Source of the DNA: Candidatus Geothermocultor quzhuomuensis
Lineage (GTDB): Bacteria > Actinomycetota > Aquicultoria > Geothermocultorales > Geothermocultoraceae
Assembly: GCA_015711795.1 (NCBI GenBank)
Contig: JACVJC010000019.1
Coordinates: 1 to 45,541 of the forward strand
Reading direction: 5' to 3'
DNA length: 45,541 nucleotides
This document shows, piece by piece, positions 34,805 through 41,508 of the stretch (its first letter is position 1; each line of letters starts with the position of its first letter). The notes under the pieces were generated by a model that saw only the letters and a program-made list of their open reading frames with translations, was not told where the DNA came from and did not search any database. The translations under genes and the position numbers were made by a program.

Positions 34805-34857
34805 TTGGGGGGAAGGGCCCGCGAGAGGAGCGGAGGTGAGGTACGAACCCTTCCCAA
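34805..34857 (+). ncRNA. Candidate structured RNA in the gap before the metalloprotease gene
   Basis: In an AT-rich 274-base intergenic region (34723-34996), a GC-rich block stands out. Its arms TTGGGG-GG-GAAGGG (34805-34817) and CCCTTCCCAA (34848-34857) pair with a bulge and enclose a smaller CCGC/GCGG stem and a purine-rich segment. There is no T-run. It does not match riboswitches, SRP RNA or 6S RNA that I know. It could be a leader element of the downstream gene or a small RNA. Confidence 0.3.
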
Positions 34858-34996
34858 TGGTTTCCTAATGAGCCTTTAATGTAAAAGTATGAACCAAGTT
34901 TATTTTAAAGAATAGGTATGACAAAATTTAAACTTTTAAAGAAAGAATTTTAAAGAATAATCTTAGAAGTTTTGAATTTTAAGGAGGGTTTTTGTT

Positions 34997-36124
34997 TTGA
35001 ACATTAAGGGATTTTTAAATTCCCATCCTTTTTTAAGCGAGGTTTTAGCTCAAGTTTTCACTCCTTCTGATTCTTTAATTGACTGGGAAATGGCTGCTGG
35101 TATCGCCTTTAATCTTTCTCAAACTGAAACAGTGATTTCTCGAGAACATGAAAAAGAATTAACTGCTAAGTATAAAGAAATATTGAGCTTAATTAGACCT
35201 TTAATTGCTGATTTTGTTGGCAAACCCTGGTTCATAAATAAGGAACCAGTTTTTGTCTTTAATCGTGAAGACTGGATTTTAGCTAATATTGAAACCATTC
35301 AATCTTTAATTAATCCTCTAATTGCTAATTACTGGGAAGCGCTGAAAGAGGATTTTTTACCCTCTTCGCTTATGAGTCGGACTGTAAAAAAAACTAATCA
35401 AACCCTTCTCACAACTCAGATTGGCATTTCCTTAGGTTATTTAGCCACTAAAGTTCTTGCCCAATACGATTTAGCTCTGCCTTGCCCGAGTGAAATTTTT
35501 CCTCAACACTTTTTTTACTTTGTTGAGCCAAATATTTTGAAACTTGAAGAGAGACTTAGTTTAAGCCAAGCACCTTTAAGATTTTGGATTGCTCTTCATG
35601 AAGCTACTCATAGTTTTCAGTTTCATTCTTATCCTTGGATCCGTAACTACTTACATTCACTCTTAAACCAATATGTAGCTCAAGCAAATCAGATTATTGA
35701 TGGAATAAAATGGAAAATTAAGAGAGGTTCAAATAAGGGATATGGGCTTTGGTTTAATTTCTTTCAGCTTAGTTTTAAGGAAGTTATTAAAAAGATTCAA
35801 GCATTTATGAGTCTTCTTGAAGGTTTTAGTGATTATGTAATGTTTAATGTGGGGAAAGAATTTCCTGCTTATGATAGAATGGCTTTAATCTTTCGGGAGA
35901 GATCAAGGAGAATTAGTTGGGCTGAACGCCTTTTGGGAAAGCTTGTTGGGTTTGACTTTAAAGTTCAGCAATATTTTTTAGGAGAAAAGTTTGTTTCTCA
36001 GGTAATTGAGTGGGGGGGAAGGGATTTTTTTAATCAAATTTGGCAAAGTGAGGAAAATCTTCCTCTTCTTGAGGAGATTTCTCAGCCAGAAGCTTGGATT
36101 GAAAGGATGAAGAAGAAAGTCTAA
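34997..36124 (+). CDS. Zinc metalloprotease-like protein, F420-biosynthesis-associated (DUF2342 type)
   Basis: 375 residues with a zincin motif HEATH at 201-205 (LHEATHSFQFHSYPW). Pattern and length fit the family annotated as zinc-dependent metalloprotease/coenzyme F420 biosynthesis-associated uncharacterised protein (DUF2342), known from actinobacteria and Chloroflexi. A second region with LLEGFSDYVMFNVG supplies the likely third ligand (Glu). No F420 gene is in this window, so a link to F420 rests on family co-occurrence only. Start TTG 34997 is set by AAGGAGGG eight bases upstream. Probably cytoplasmic; no signal peptide seen. Confidence 0.82.
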   Translation: MNIKGFLNSHPFLSEVLAQVFTPSDSLIDWEMAAGIAFNLSQTETVISREHEKELTAKYKEILSLIRPLIADFVGKPWFINKEPVFVFNREDWILANIETIQSLINPLIANYWEALKEDFLPSSLMSRTVKKTNQTLLTTQIGISLGYLATKVLAQYDLALPCPSEIFPQHFFYFVEPNILKLEERLSLSQAPLRFWIALHEATHSFQFHSYPWIRNYLHSLLNQYVAQANQIIDGIKWKIKRGSNKGYGLWFNFFQLSFKEVIKKIQAFMSLLEGFSDYVMFNVGKEFPAYDRMALIFRERSRRISWAERLLGKLVGFDFKVQQYFLGEKFVSQVIEWGGRDFFNQIWQSEENLPLLEEISQPEAWIERMKKKV

Positions 36125-36180
36125 GATGTTACTACCTCGTGCTATAATTATAAAAATTTATTGAGAGAAAAGAGGTGGTA

Positions 36181-36225
36181 ATGAAAAAAGAGGGGAAAAT
36201 TAGGGGAAATCAAAGGTTAATTTAA
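36181..36225 (+). CDS. Possible 14-residue peptide ORF
   Basis: ATG 36181 follows AGAGGTGG at good spacing and a TATAAT box (36143-36148). It encodes MKKEGKIRGNQRLI and stops 39 bases before the DUF3048 gene. It may be a leader peptide, a gene remnant or chance. No attenuator hairpin was seen. Confidence 0.2.
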   Translation: MKKEGKIRGNQRLI

Positions 36226-36264
36226 AAAGTAAAGGGGAGAAAGCCGAAAAGGTTGTAACTTAGG

Positions 36265-37332
36265 ATGAAAATAAGGAAAATTTTACTGCTTATTGCCCTC
36301 TTAGCGGTTTTAGTTTCTTCTCTTTTTTATGTTTTAAGGATAAGAGAATTAGAAAGTTCACCCGCTAAAAGGAGATATCCTGAAAGAGCAAAGAAAGAAC
36401 CAAAAGAAAAAATTAAACCTATTTTTTATTATTGTCCTCTTTGTGGTGGGGCTACTCAAAATGAGCATTTAATTAGACGTCGACCACTTATTATAAAAGT
36501 TGAAAACTCTCCATCAGCTCGTCCTCAGTCGGGTTTGGGTAAAGCCTGCGTTGTTTATGAAATGCAAGTTGAAGGGGGAATAACTAGATTTACTGCTATT
36601 TATCTTTGCCAAGAAGCTGATTCGGTTGGGCCAGTGAGAAGTGCTCGTTTAGACGACGCAACTCTTGTTCCTCAGTATGATGGAATTTTTGCTCACTGTG
36701 GAGGACAACTTGCTGTTAAGAGTGCAATTCGAGCGGCTGGGGTTACTGATCTGGATGAAATGGTTTACGGTCCTCCTACTTACTGGCGAGTGAGAAATAA
36801 AAGGGCGCCCCATAATCTTTATACGAGTACTAGACGCTTAAGGGAACTAGCTGAAAGAAAGGGATTTGATGGGGAGATTACTTATCAAGGATTTCTTTTT
36901 AAAGAAGATTCACCTGAAACAACTCCTGCCGCCACTTTAATTACTATTCCTGACTCTCATCTCTGTACTACTCAATACCAATATGATAAGAATTCCAATT
37001 CTTACCTTAGGTTTATTAGGAAAATTCCTCACATAGATGGGGTTACGGGAAACCAAATAAAAGTGAAAAATATTGTTGTCCTTTATACTCAAAAAATAGT
37101 GACTGACTTAAAAGATAAAACGGGCTCCCGTTCTCCCAGATTTCCTTTATCTGGTCAAGGAGAAGCAATTGTCTTTCAAGATGGTCGCCAAATTAAAGGC
37201 TTTTGGGAGGCTGGAACTTTAACTCCTCCTTCTTTCTTTGATGAGAAGGGAAATACTATCTTTTTTAACAGAGGAAATACTTGGATAGAGGTTGTTCCGC
37301 TGGGTGTTAAGGTAATTATAACCTCTCAATAA
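36265..37332 (+). CDS. DUF3048 (YerB-like) membrane-anchored protein
   Basis: 355 residues. An N-terminal membrane anchor (about 5-24) is followed by the DUF3048 N domain: RPLIIKVENSPSARPQSG, VYEMQVEGGITRFTAIY, DSVGPVRSARLDDA and RAPHNLYTS. The DUF3048 C-terminal domain ends with a SGQGEAIVFQDG segment. YerB-like proteins are extracytoplasmic and of unknown function. The usual segment before the domain, N/C-PLTGLP in relatives, reads YYCPLCGGAT here, adding a CxxC pair. No lipobox is present, unlike many homologues. The ribosome site is weak. Confidence 0.9.
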   Translation: MKIRKILLLIALLAVLVSSLFYVLRIRELESSPAKRRYPERAKKEPKEKIKPIFYYCPLCGGATQNEHLIRRRPLIIKVENSPSARPQSGLGKACVVYEMQVEGGITRFTAIYLCQEADSVGPVRSARLDDATLVPQYDGIFAHCGGQLAVKSAIRAAGVTDLDEMVYGPPTYWRVRNKRAPHNLYTSTRRLRELAERKGFDGEITYQGFLFKEDSPETTPAATLITIPDSHLCTTQYQYDKNSNSYLRFIRKIPHIDGVTGNQIKVKNIVVLYTQKIVTDLKDKTGSRSPRFPLSGQGEAIVFQDGRQIKGFWEAGTLTPPSFFDEKGNTIFFNRGNTWIEVVPLGVKVIITSQ

Positions 37333-37360
37333 TCAAGACTAGGAAATAACCATAGTTGGT

Positions 37361-37379
37361 AGCTCCAATAGTTGGAGCT
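37361..37379 (+). terminator. Short hairpin after the DUF3048 gene
   Basis: AGCTCCAA pairs perfectly with TTGGAGCT around the loop TAG, 28 bases after the stop codon. A CAGTTTTCT stretch follows within ten bases. It is a possible weak terminator. Confidence 0.4.
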
Positions 37380-37416
37380 GGGGTCAGTTTTCTAATGCTA
37401 CATTTTCCAATTTAAA

Positions 37417-37439
37417 AACTATCTATATAACTATCTATA
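37417..37439. repeat. Direct repeat AACTATCTATA x2
   Basis: Two copies of AACTATCTATA occur with a 12-base period. They lie in the 689-base stretch between the DUF3048 and nuoA genes, 40 bases before a perfect palindrome. Function unknown. Confidence 0.4.
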
Positions 37440-37478
37440 GATACTCTTTATACTCTTCAATGAGGCACTAAACCAACC

Positions 37479-37506
37479 ATTCTTAAATTCTTAAGAATTT
37501 AAGAAT
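37479..37506. repeat. Perfect 28-bp AT-rich palindrome
   Basis: Positions 37479-37506 read the same on both strands; the half-site is ATTCTTAAATTCTT. It ends two bases from the stop of the small - strand ORF. It could be a terminator-like cruciform, a protein-binding site or a dispersed element. Confidence 0.6.
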
Positions 37507-37508
37507 AA

Positions 37509-37733
37509 CTAGATGGGGGAGCACTCTTTCAAGGAAGATAAGGGTTGAGGATTGATTTTGGGAAGTAGCTTTTCTTGAGTTCTTTTGTTAACTATATAGA
37601 GTTGCCAGTTAGTTTCCTTCTTCAATTTGGGGTTTTCTCTATAAGCCTTGGCGGAAAAATCGGCCAAAAGAATTAAACTGACTTGAAAGATAAGATATAT
37701 TCCAATTAAAGCTCCGCTTAAAATGTTTGTCAT
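37509..37733 (-). CDS. Possible small single-span membrane protein
   Basis: 74 residues, ATG complement at 37731-37733, with AGGTGA six bases upstream on the - strand. One membrane segment (about 5-26, SGALIGIYLIFQVSLILLAD) precedes a basic soluble tail (KKETNWQLYIVNKRTQEKLL). It has a good start and a plausible composition, but no family is recognised. It is the only likely gene in the 689-base gap between DUF3048 and nuoA. Confidence 0.45.
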   Translation of the reverse strand: MTNILSGALIGIYLIFQVSLILLADFSAKAYRENPKLKKETNWQLYIVNKRTQEKLLPKINPQPLSSLKECSPI

Positions 37734-37961
37734 TCCAATTCACCTACCTACTCTTATCTTCGGTAGTTTGCCAAAAATTGGCTATCGCTAAAGAGGAGTA
37801 GAAGGTGTCACTTATATGAGGTAAAATAAAATAGCTATTCTTCTCAGAATACCTAAAAAGTGGGGAAAATTAGTTTGCTACTTAGGCTAAGGGTTGGGAA
37901 GGCATCTCGAAATAAATTAAAATCAGCTAGAGTGAGGTAATAAAATTTTTTTATTTTTTTG

Positions 37962-37990
37962 TTGATAATTATTGTAAGTATTGTTACAAT
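37962..37990 (+). promoter_or_regulatory. Sigma-70-type promoter of the nuo operon
   Basis: -35 TTGATA (37962-37967) and -10 TACAAT (37985-37990) are separated by exactly 17 bases. T/A tracts at 37941-37960 resemble an UP element. Start of transcription is expected near 37997, leaving about a 25-base leader before the nuoA GTG. Confidence 0.7.
37971..37990. promoter_or_regulatory. Rex-like inverted repeat over the nuo promoter
   Basis: ATTGTAA-N6-TTACAAT is a perfect inverted repeat that covers the promoter spacer end and the -10 box. Rex operators have the form TTGTGA-N6-TCACAA with variation; here the half-sites are TTGTAA and TTACAA with the same spacing. Rex senses the NADH/NAD+ ratio and represses nuo in Streptomyces, so repression of this operon at low NADH is a reasonable inference. 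Confidence 0.5.
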
Positions 37991-38021
37991 ACATAGCTAA
38001 CCCTTCCAAAAGGTGGTGAAA

Positions 38022-38387
38022 GTGGAATTTTATCTTTTGGATGTCCTTTTGGTCCTTATTTTTTCTGGTATTGGCATAATCTTAATCGCTCTCATTTTTG
38101 GGCTTTCTAAATTAATTTCTACTGCTAAACCAAGTGAGGTTAAAGAAAGCACTTATGAGTGTGGTAATGTTCCAATTGGAGAATCGTGGATTCAGTTTCG
38201 TGTTCGCTATTATATTTTTGCTCTTCTTTTTGTCATTCTTGATATTGAGATGATTTTCCTTTTTCCTTGGGCAATAGTTTTTCAAAGAATGGGTCTTTTT
38301 GCCCTTATTGAGATGGCAATTTTTGTTGGCCTTTTAGTTGTTGGTTTAGTCTATGCTTGGCGAAAGGGGGCGTTAAAATGGGTTTAA
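38022..38387 (+). CDS. nuoA: NADH-quinone oxidoreductase (complex I) subunit A
   Basis: 121 residues with three membrane helices and the conserved [12 protein letters not shown] loop (Cys in the quinone-chamber loop), [18 protein letters not shown] and FLFPWA. It belongs to the membrane arm near the quinone site. Start GTG 38022 is chosen because AAAGGTGG (38008-38015) lies six bases upstream; GTGs at 38013 and 38016 overlap that site. First gene of the operon; overlaps nuoB by ten bases. Confidence 0.95.
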   Translation: MEFYLLDVLLVLIFSGIGIILIALIFGLSKLISTAKPSEVKESTYECGNVPIGESWIQFRVRYYIFALLFVILDIEMIFLFPWAIVFQRMGLFALIEMAIFVGLLVVGLVYAWRKGALKWV

Positions 38388-38917
38388 TTAGAAAAGTGAG
38401 CCCTGAGAAGATAATTCCTAAAAAAGTTATTGAAAAAAAGGCTGTGTCTCTCGAAGAAAGGAAATTAGTTGAGGCAAGAGTAAAAATAGTTCCTTTAACT
38501 AAACTTTTAAGCTGGGGTCGCCGCTCTTCCATTTGGCCTTTAGCTTTTGGTTTAGCTTGCTGTGCTATTGAGATGATGGCTACAGCTGCTTCCCATTATG
38601 ACCTTGACCGATTTGGAATTATGTTTCGAGCCTCTCCTCGTCAAGCTGATGCCATGATTGTAGCTGGTACGGTAACTATTAAGATGGCACCCCTTGTTAA
38701 GCGGCTTTACGAGCAACTGGCGGAACCAAAGTTTGTTATTGCTATGGGAAGTTGCGCTATTTCAGGTGGGGCTTTTTTCTATGATTCTTACTCAGTGGTT
38801 AAAGGTGTTGACAAGATTATTCCTGTCGATGTCTATGTGCCAGGATGTCCCCCCAGACCTGAGACATTAATTCAAGGGTTAATGGAATTACAACGAAAGA
38901 TTAAGGAGGGATTTTAA
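38378..38917 (+). CDS. nuoB: Complex I subunit B, N2 iron-sulfur protein
   Basis: 179 residues. It holds cluster N2, the last iron-sulfur centre before quinone; the ligands are the tandem Cys61-Cys62 (LACCAIEMM), Cys126 (GSCAISGG) and Cys157 (GCPPRPE). The first ~50 residues form a longer basic N-terminal arm than in E. coli. ATG 38378 follows AAAGGGGGCG; the open frame before it lies within nuoA. The N2 motif is intact, so this module can reduce quinone. Confidence 0.97.
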   Translation: MGLIRKVSPEKIIPKKVIEKKAVSLEERKLVEARVKIVPLTKLLSWGRRSSIWPLAFGLACCAIEMMATAASHYDLDRFGIMFRASPRQADAMIVAGTVTIKMAPLVKRLYEQLAEPKFVIAMGSCAISGGAFFYDSYSVVKGVDKIIPVDVYVPGCPPRPETLIQGLMELQRKIKEGF

Positions 38918-38923
38918 AGATAA

Positions 38924-39385
38924 ATGAAGAATCCTCAGTTTATCAAGGAGATTAAAAAGAAGTTTGGTAAAGTAATTTTAGATTTCAAATCTTACAATGA
39001 TGAAATTATTTTAACAATTGATAAAACTTCTCTCTTGCCTCTTGCTAAAGAATTGAAAAAAATTGGCTTTGAATATTTTTCTTTTGTTACTGCCGTTGAT
39101 TACCAAGAAAGGATTATTTTGGTTTATCGCCTTTCTTCATTTAAGGACAAAGTTAATTTAATTTTGAAAGCAATTTTGCCCTTAAGTGACTTAAAGATAG
39201 ATTCAGTTTCTTCCATCTGGGGTGGGGCAAATTGGCATGAGCGAGAAGTCTTTGACCTCTTTGGCGTGGTCTTTGATCACCATCCTGACCTTAGGAGAAT
39301 ATTACTTCCAGAGAATTGGTCTGGTCATCCGTTAAGGAAGGATTATAGAGATGAGGATGTAGTTAAGAGAAAAGAATACTTTTAA
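38924..39385 (+). CDS. nuoC: Complex I subunit C (30 kDa)
   Basis: 153 residues with the C-terminal signature of the family: [19 protein letters not shown], the [10 protein letters not shown] segment and the GHPLRKDY end. It binds NuoD in the connecting Q module. It is a stand-alone NuoC (no C-D fusion as in E. coli). The ATG is six bases after the nuoB stop and has AAGGAGG within nuoB's last codons. Confidence 0.95.
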   Translation: MKNPQFIKEIKKKFGKVILDFKSYNDEIILTIDKTSLLPLAKELKKIGFEYFSFVTAVDYQERIILVYRLSSFKDKVNLILKAILPLSDLKIDSVSSIWGGANWHEREVFDLFGVVFDHHPDLRRILLPENWSGHPLRKDYRDEDVVKRKEYF

Positions 39386-39403
39386 TTTTAGGGAGCTTAA
39401 TAA

Positions 39404-40504
39404 GTGATTAGAACAGAAGAACTGCAGTTAAATATGGGTCCTCAACATCCAAGTACTCATGGAGTTTTACGGATTGTTCTTAGGTTGGATGGTGAGGTAA
39501 TAGTGGAAGCTATCCCCCATATTGGTTATTTACATCGGGGAATAGAAAAAATAGCTGAAAATAGAACATATACCCAAGTTATTCCTTTGACTGATCGTTT
39601 AGATTATGTCTCCTCGATGATGAACAACTTTGCTTATGTCTTAGCGGTTGAGGAACTTATGGGCATTGAGGTTCCTGAGCGAGCTAGTTTTATCCGAATC
39701 ATTATGGCTGAGCTACAGCGAATTGCCAGTCATTTAATTGCTTTTGGGACAGGTGGATTGGATGCTGGAGCAATGACCGTTTTTCTTTATTGTTTTCGGG
39801 AAAGAGAAAGAATTTTAGAGCTTTTTGAGATGGTTTGTGGGGCAAGGCTTACCTATAACTATTTCCGTTTTGGAGGAGTTAGCCAAGATTTTCCAAAAGA
39901 GTTTGCCGAGTCAGCTAGGAATTTTATTAAGTACATGAGACCAAAATTGGATGAGTATGAGGATTTACTTTTAAACAACTACATCTTTCAAAAAAGGACT
40001 AAGGGAGTTGGTGTTCTCAAGAAAAAAGATGCCTTGAGTTATGGGGCGAGTGGGCCGGTTTTAAGAGGCTCTGGTATAAAACGAGATATCCGAAAGGAAA
40101 AACCTTATTCCCTTTATGATCGGTTTGATTTCGAGATCCCAGTGGGGAAGAATGGAGATACCTGGGATAGAACCTGGGTTCGGCTTGAGGAGATGAGACA
40201 GAGTTTAAATATTGTTGAACAAGCTTTAGATGGTCTTCCTTCAGGTAAAGTAAAAGCGTGGGGAGTCCCGAGAATGATTAAGCCGCCACCAGGTGAAGTT
40301 TATCGACCAATTGAATCAACCCGTGGTGAACTTGGTTTTTATATTGTAAGTGATGGCTCTGCTCGTCCTTATCGAATGAAAGTACGCAGTCCTGCTTTTT
40401 CTAATTTAAGTCTCATTCCGGTTGTTATAAAAGGTCACCAAATAGCTGATGTGGTTGTTATTTTGGGTAGCTTAGATCCTGTCTTTGGCGAGGTTGATAG
40501 ATGA
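39404..40504 (+). CDS. nuoD: Complex I subunit D (49 kDa)
   Basis: 366 residues starting at GTG 39404 behind AGGGAG. It has the quinone-site loop NMGPQHPSTHGVLR, IGYLHRGIEKIAE, the DRLDYVS segment and the conserved C-terminus ending LDPVFGEVDR. The Cys ligands of NiFe hydrogenase are absent, so it is complex I and not a hydrogenase. nuoH follows with an ATGA overlap. In standard nuo operons nuoE, nuoF and nuoG would stand here, but there is no room for them. Confidence 0.97.
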   Translation: MIRTEELQLNMGPQHPSTHGVLRIVLRLDGEVIVEAIPHIGYLHRGIEKIAENRTYTQVIPLTDRLDYVSSMMNNFAYVLAVEELMGIEVPERASFIRIIMAELQRIASHLIAFGTGGLDAGAMTVFLYCFRERERILELFEMVCGARLTYNYFRFGGVSQDFPKEFAESARNFIKYMRPKLDEYEDLLLNNYIFQKRTKGVGVLKKKDALSYGASGPVLRGSGIKRDIRKEKPYSLYDRFDFEIPVGKNGDTWDRTWVRLEEMRQSLNIVEQALDGLPSGKVKAWGVPRMIKPPPGEVYRPIESTRGELGFYIVSDGSARPYRMKVRSPAFSNLSLIPVVIKGHQIADVVVILGSLDPVFGEVDR

Positions 40505-41499
40505 ACTTTAGTTTTTTGTATTTAATGGGAGTAGCTGGAGTTGGGATTTTTATCTTTATTGCTCTTTCGGTTTTAATTTTAGTTTGGTTAGAAAGGAAAG
40601 TCGCTGGTCATATTCAAAGTCGAATGGGCCCAATGCGAGTTGGCTGGCATGGTTTAGTTCAAACCTTAGCTGACATGGTGAAATTAATTTCAAAAGAAAG
40701 TATTTTACCTGCAAAGGCTGATAAATGGCTTTTTTTCCTTGCTCCTTTTGTTGTCTTTATCCCGGCTTACCTTTCTTACATGGTTATTCCTTTTGCGCCC
40801 AAATTGATCATTAGGGATTTTAATATTGGCCTTCTTTACTTTCTAGCTATTCCTTCAATTAGTGTCGTTGGAATAATTATGGCAGGATGGGGTTCTAATA
40901 ATAAATACGCTCTTTTAGGAGGATTGCGTTCAGCTGCTCAAATTATTAGTTATGAAATTCCTCGAGCTCTCTCAGTCGTTGGGGTTGTAATGTTAGCTGG
41001 TTCAATGAGTACGGTGACCATTGTTAAATCGCAAAGTTCTATTTGGTTTATTCTTTTACAACCTTTGGGTTTTCTCATTTACTTTATATCTACTTTAGCT
41101 GAAGTTAATCGAATTCCTTTTGATTTACCAGAAGCTGAGTCAGAATTAGTCGCTGGTTTTCATACTGAATATAGCGGAATTAAATGGTCAATTTTTATGA
41201 TGTCTGAATATGCAAATGTTTTTGCAGGTTGTGCTCTCTGCGTTGTTTTGTTTTTAGGGGGGTGGCATGGTTTTTTAATTCCTAAGGGAGAACCTTGGTC
41301 AAGTGTGGTTTCTTTAATTTGGTTTATGGTTAAGACATTAATTTTAATCTTTTTGATGATGTGGCTGAGGTGGACATTGCCTCGCTTTCGAGTTGACCAA
41401 TTAATGGATTTAAGTTGGAAAGTATTTTTACCTCTAGCTTTAATTAACATTGGTTTAACTGGACTTTTTATCCTTGGGGCTTTAAAACTTTTTTCTTAG
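40501..41499 (+). CDS. nuoH: Complex I subunit H (quinone-chamber membrane protein)
   Basis: 332 residues with eight membrane helices. It shows ERKVAGHIQSRMGPMRVG near the start, the GLRSAAQIISYEIP segment and PFDLPEAESELVAGF, all typical of NuoH/ND1. It forms the quinone entrance with NuoB and NuoD and begins the proton-translocating axis. Overlaps nuoD by four bases. Confidence 0.97.
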   Translation: MNFSFLYLMGVAGVGIFIFIALSVLILVWLERKVAGHIQSRMGPMRVGWHGLVQTLADMVKLISKESILPAKADKWLFFLAPFVVFIPAYLSYMVIPFAPKLIIRDFNIGLLYFLAIPSISVVGIIMAGWGSNNKYALLGGLRSAAQIISYEIPRALSVVGVVMLAGSMSTVTIVKSQSSIWFILLQPLGFLIYFISTLAEVNRIPFDLPEAESELVAGFHTEYSGIKWSIFMMSEYANVFAGCALCVVLFLGGWHGFLIPKGEPWSSVVSLIWFMVKTLILIFLMMWLRWTLPRFRVDQLMDLSWKVFLPLALINIGLTGLFILGALKLFS

Positions 41500-41508
41500 G
41501 AGAGCTAA

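Noticed and set aside
38357-38377. Upstream TTG start for nuoB
   Set aside because: It lies deep in nuoA without a ribosome site, whereas ATG 38378 has one and fits the family N-terminus.
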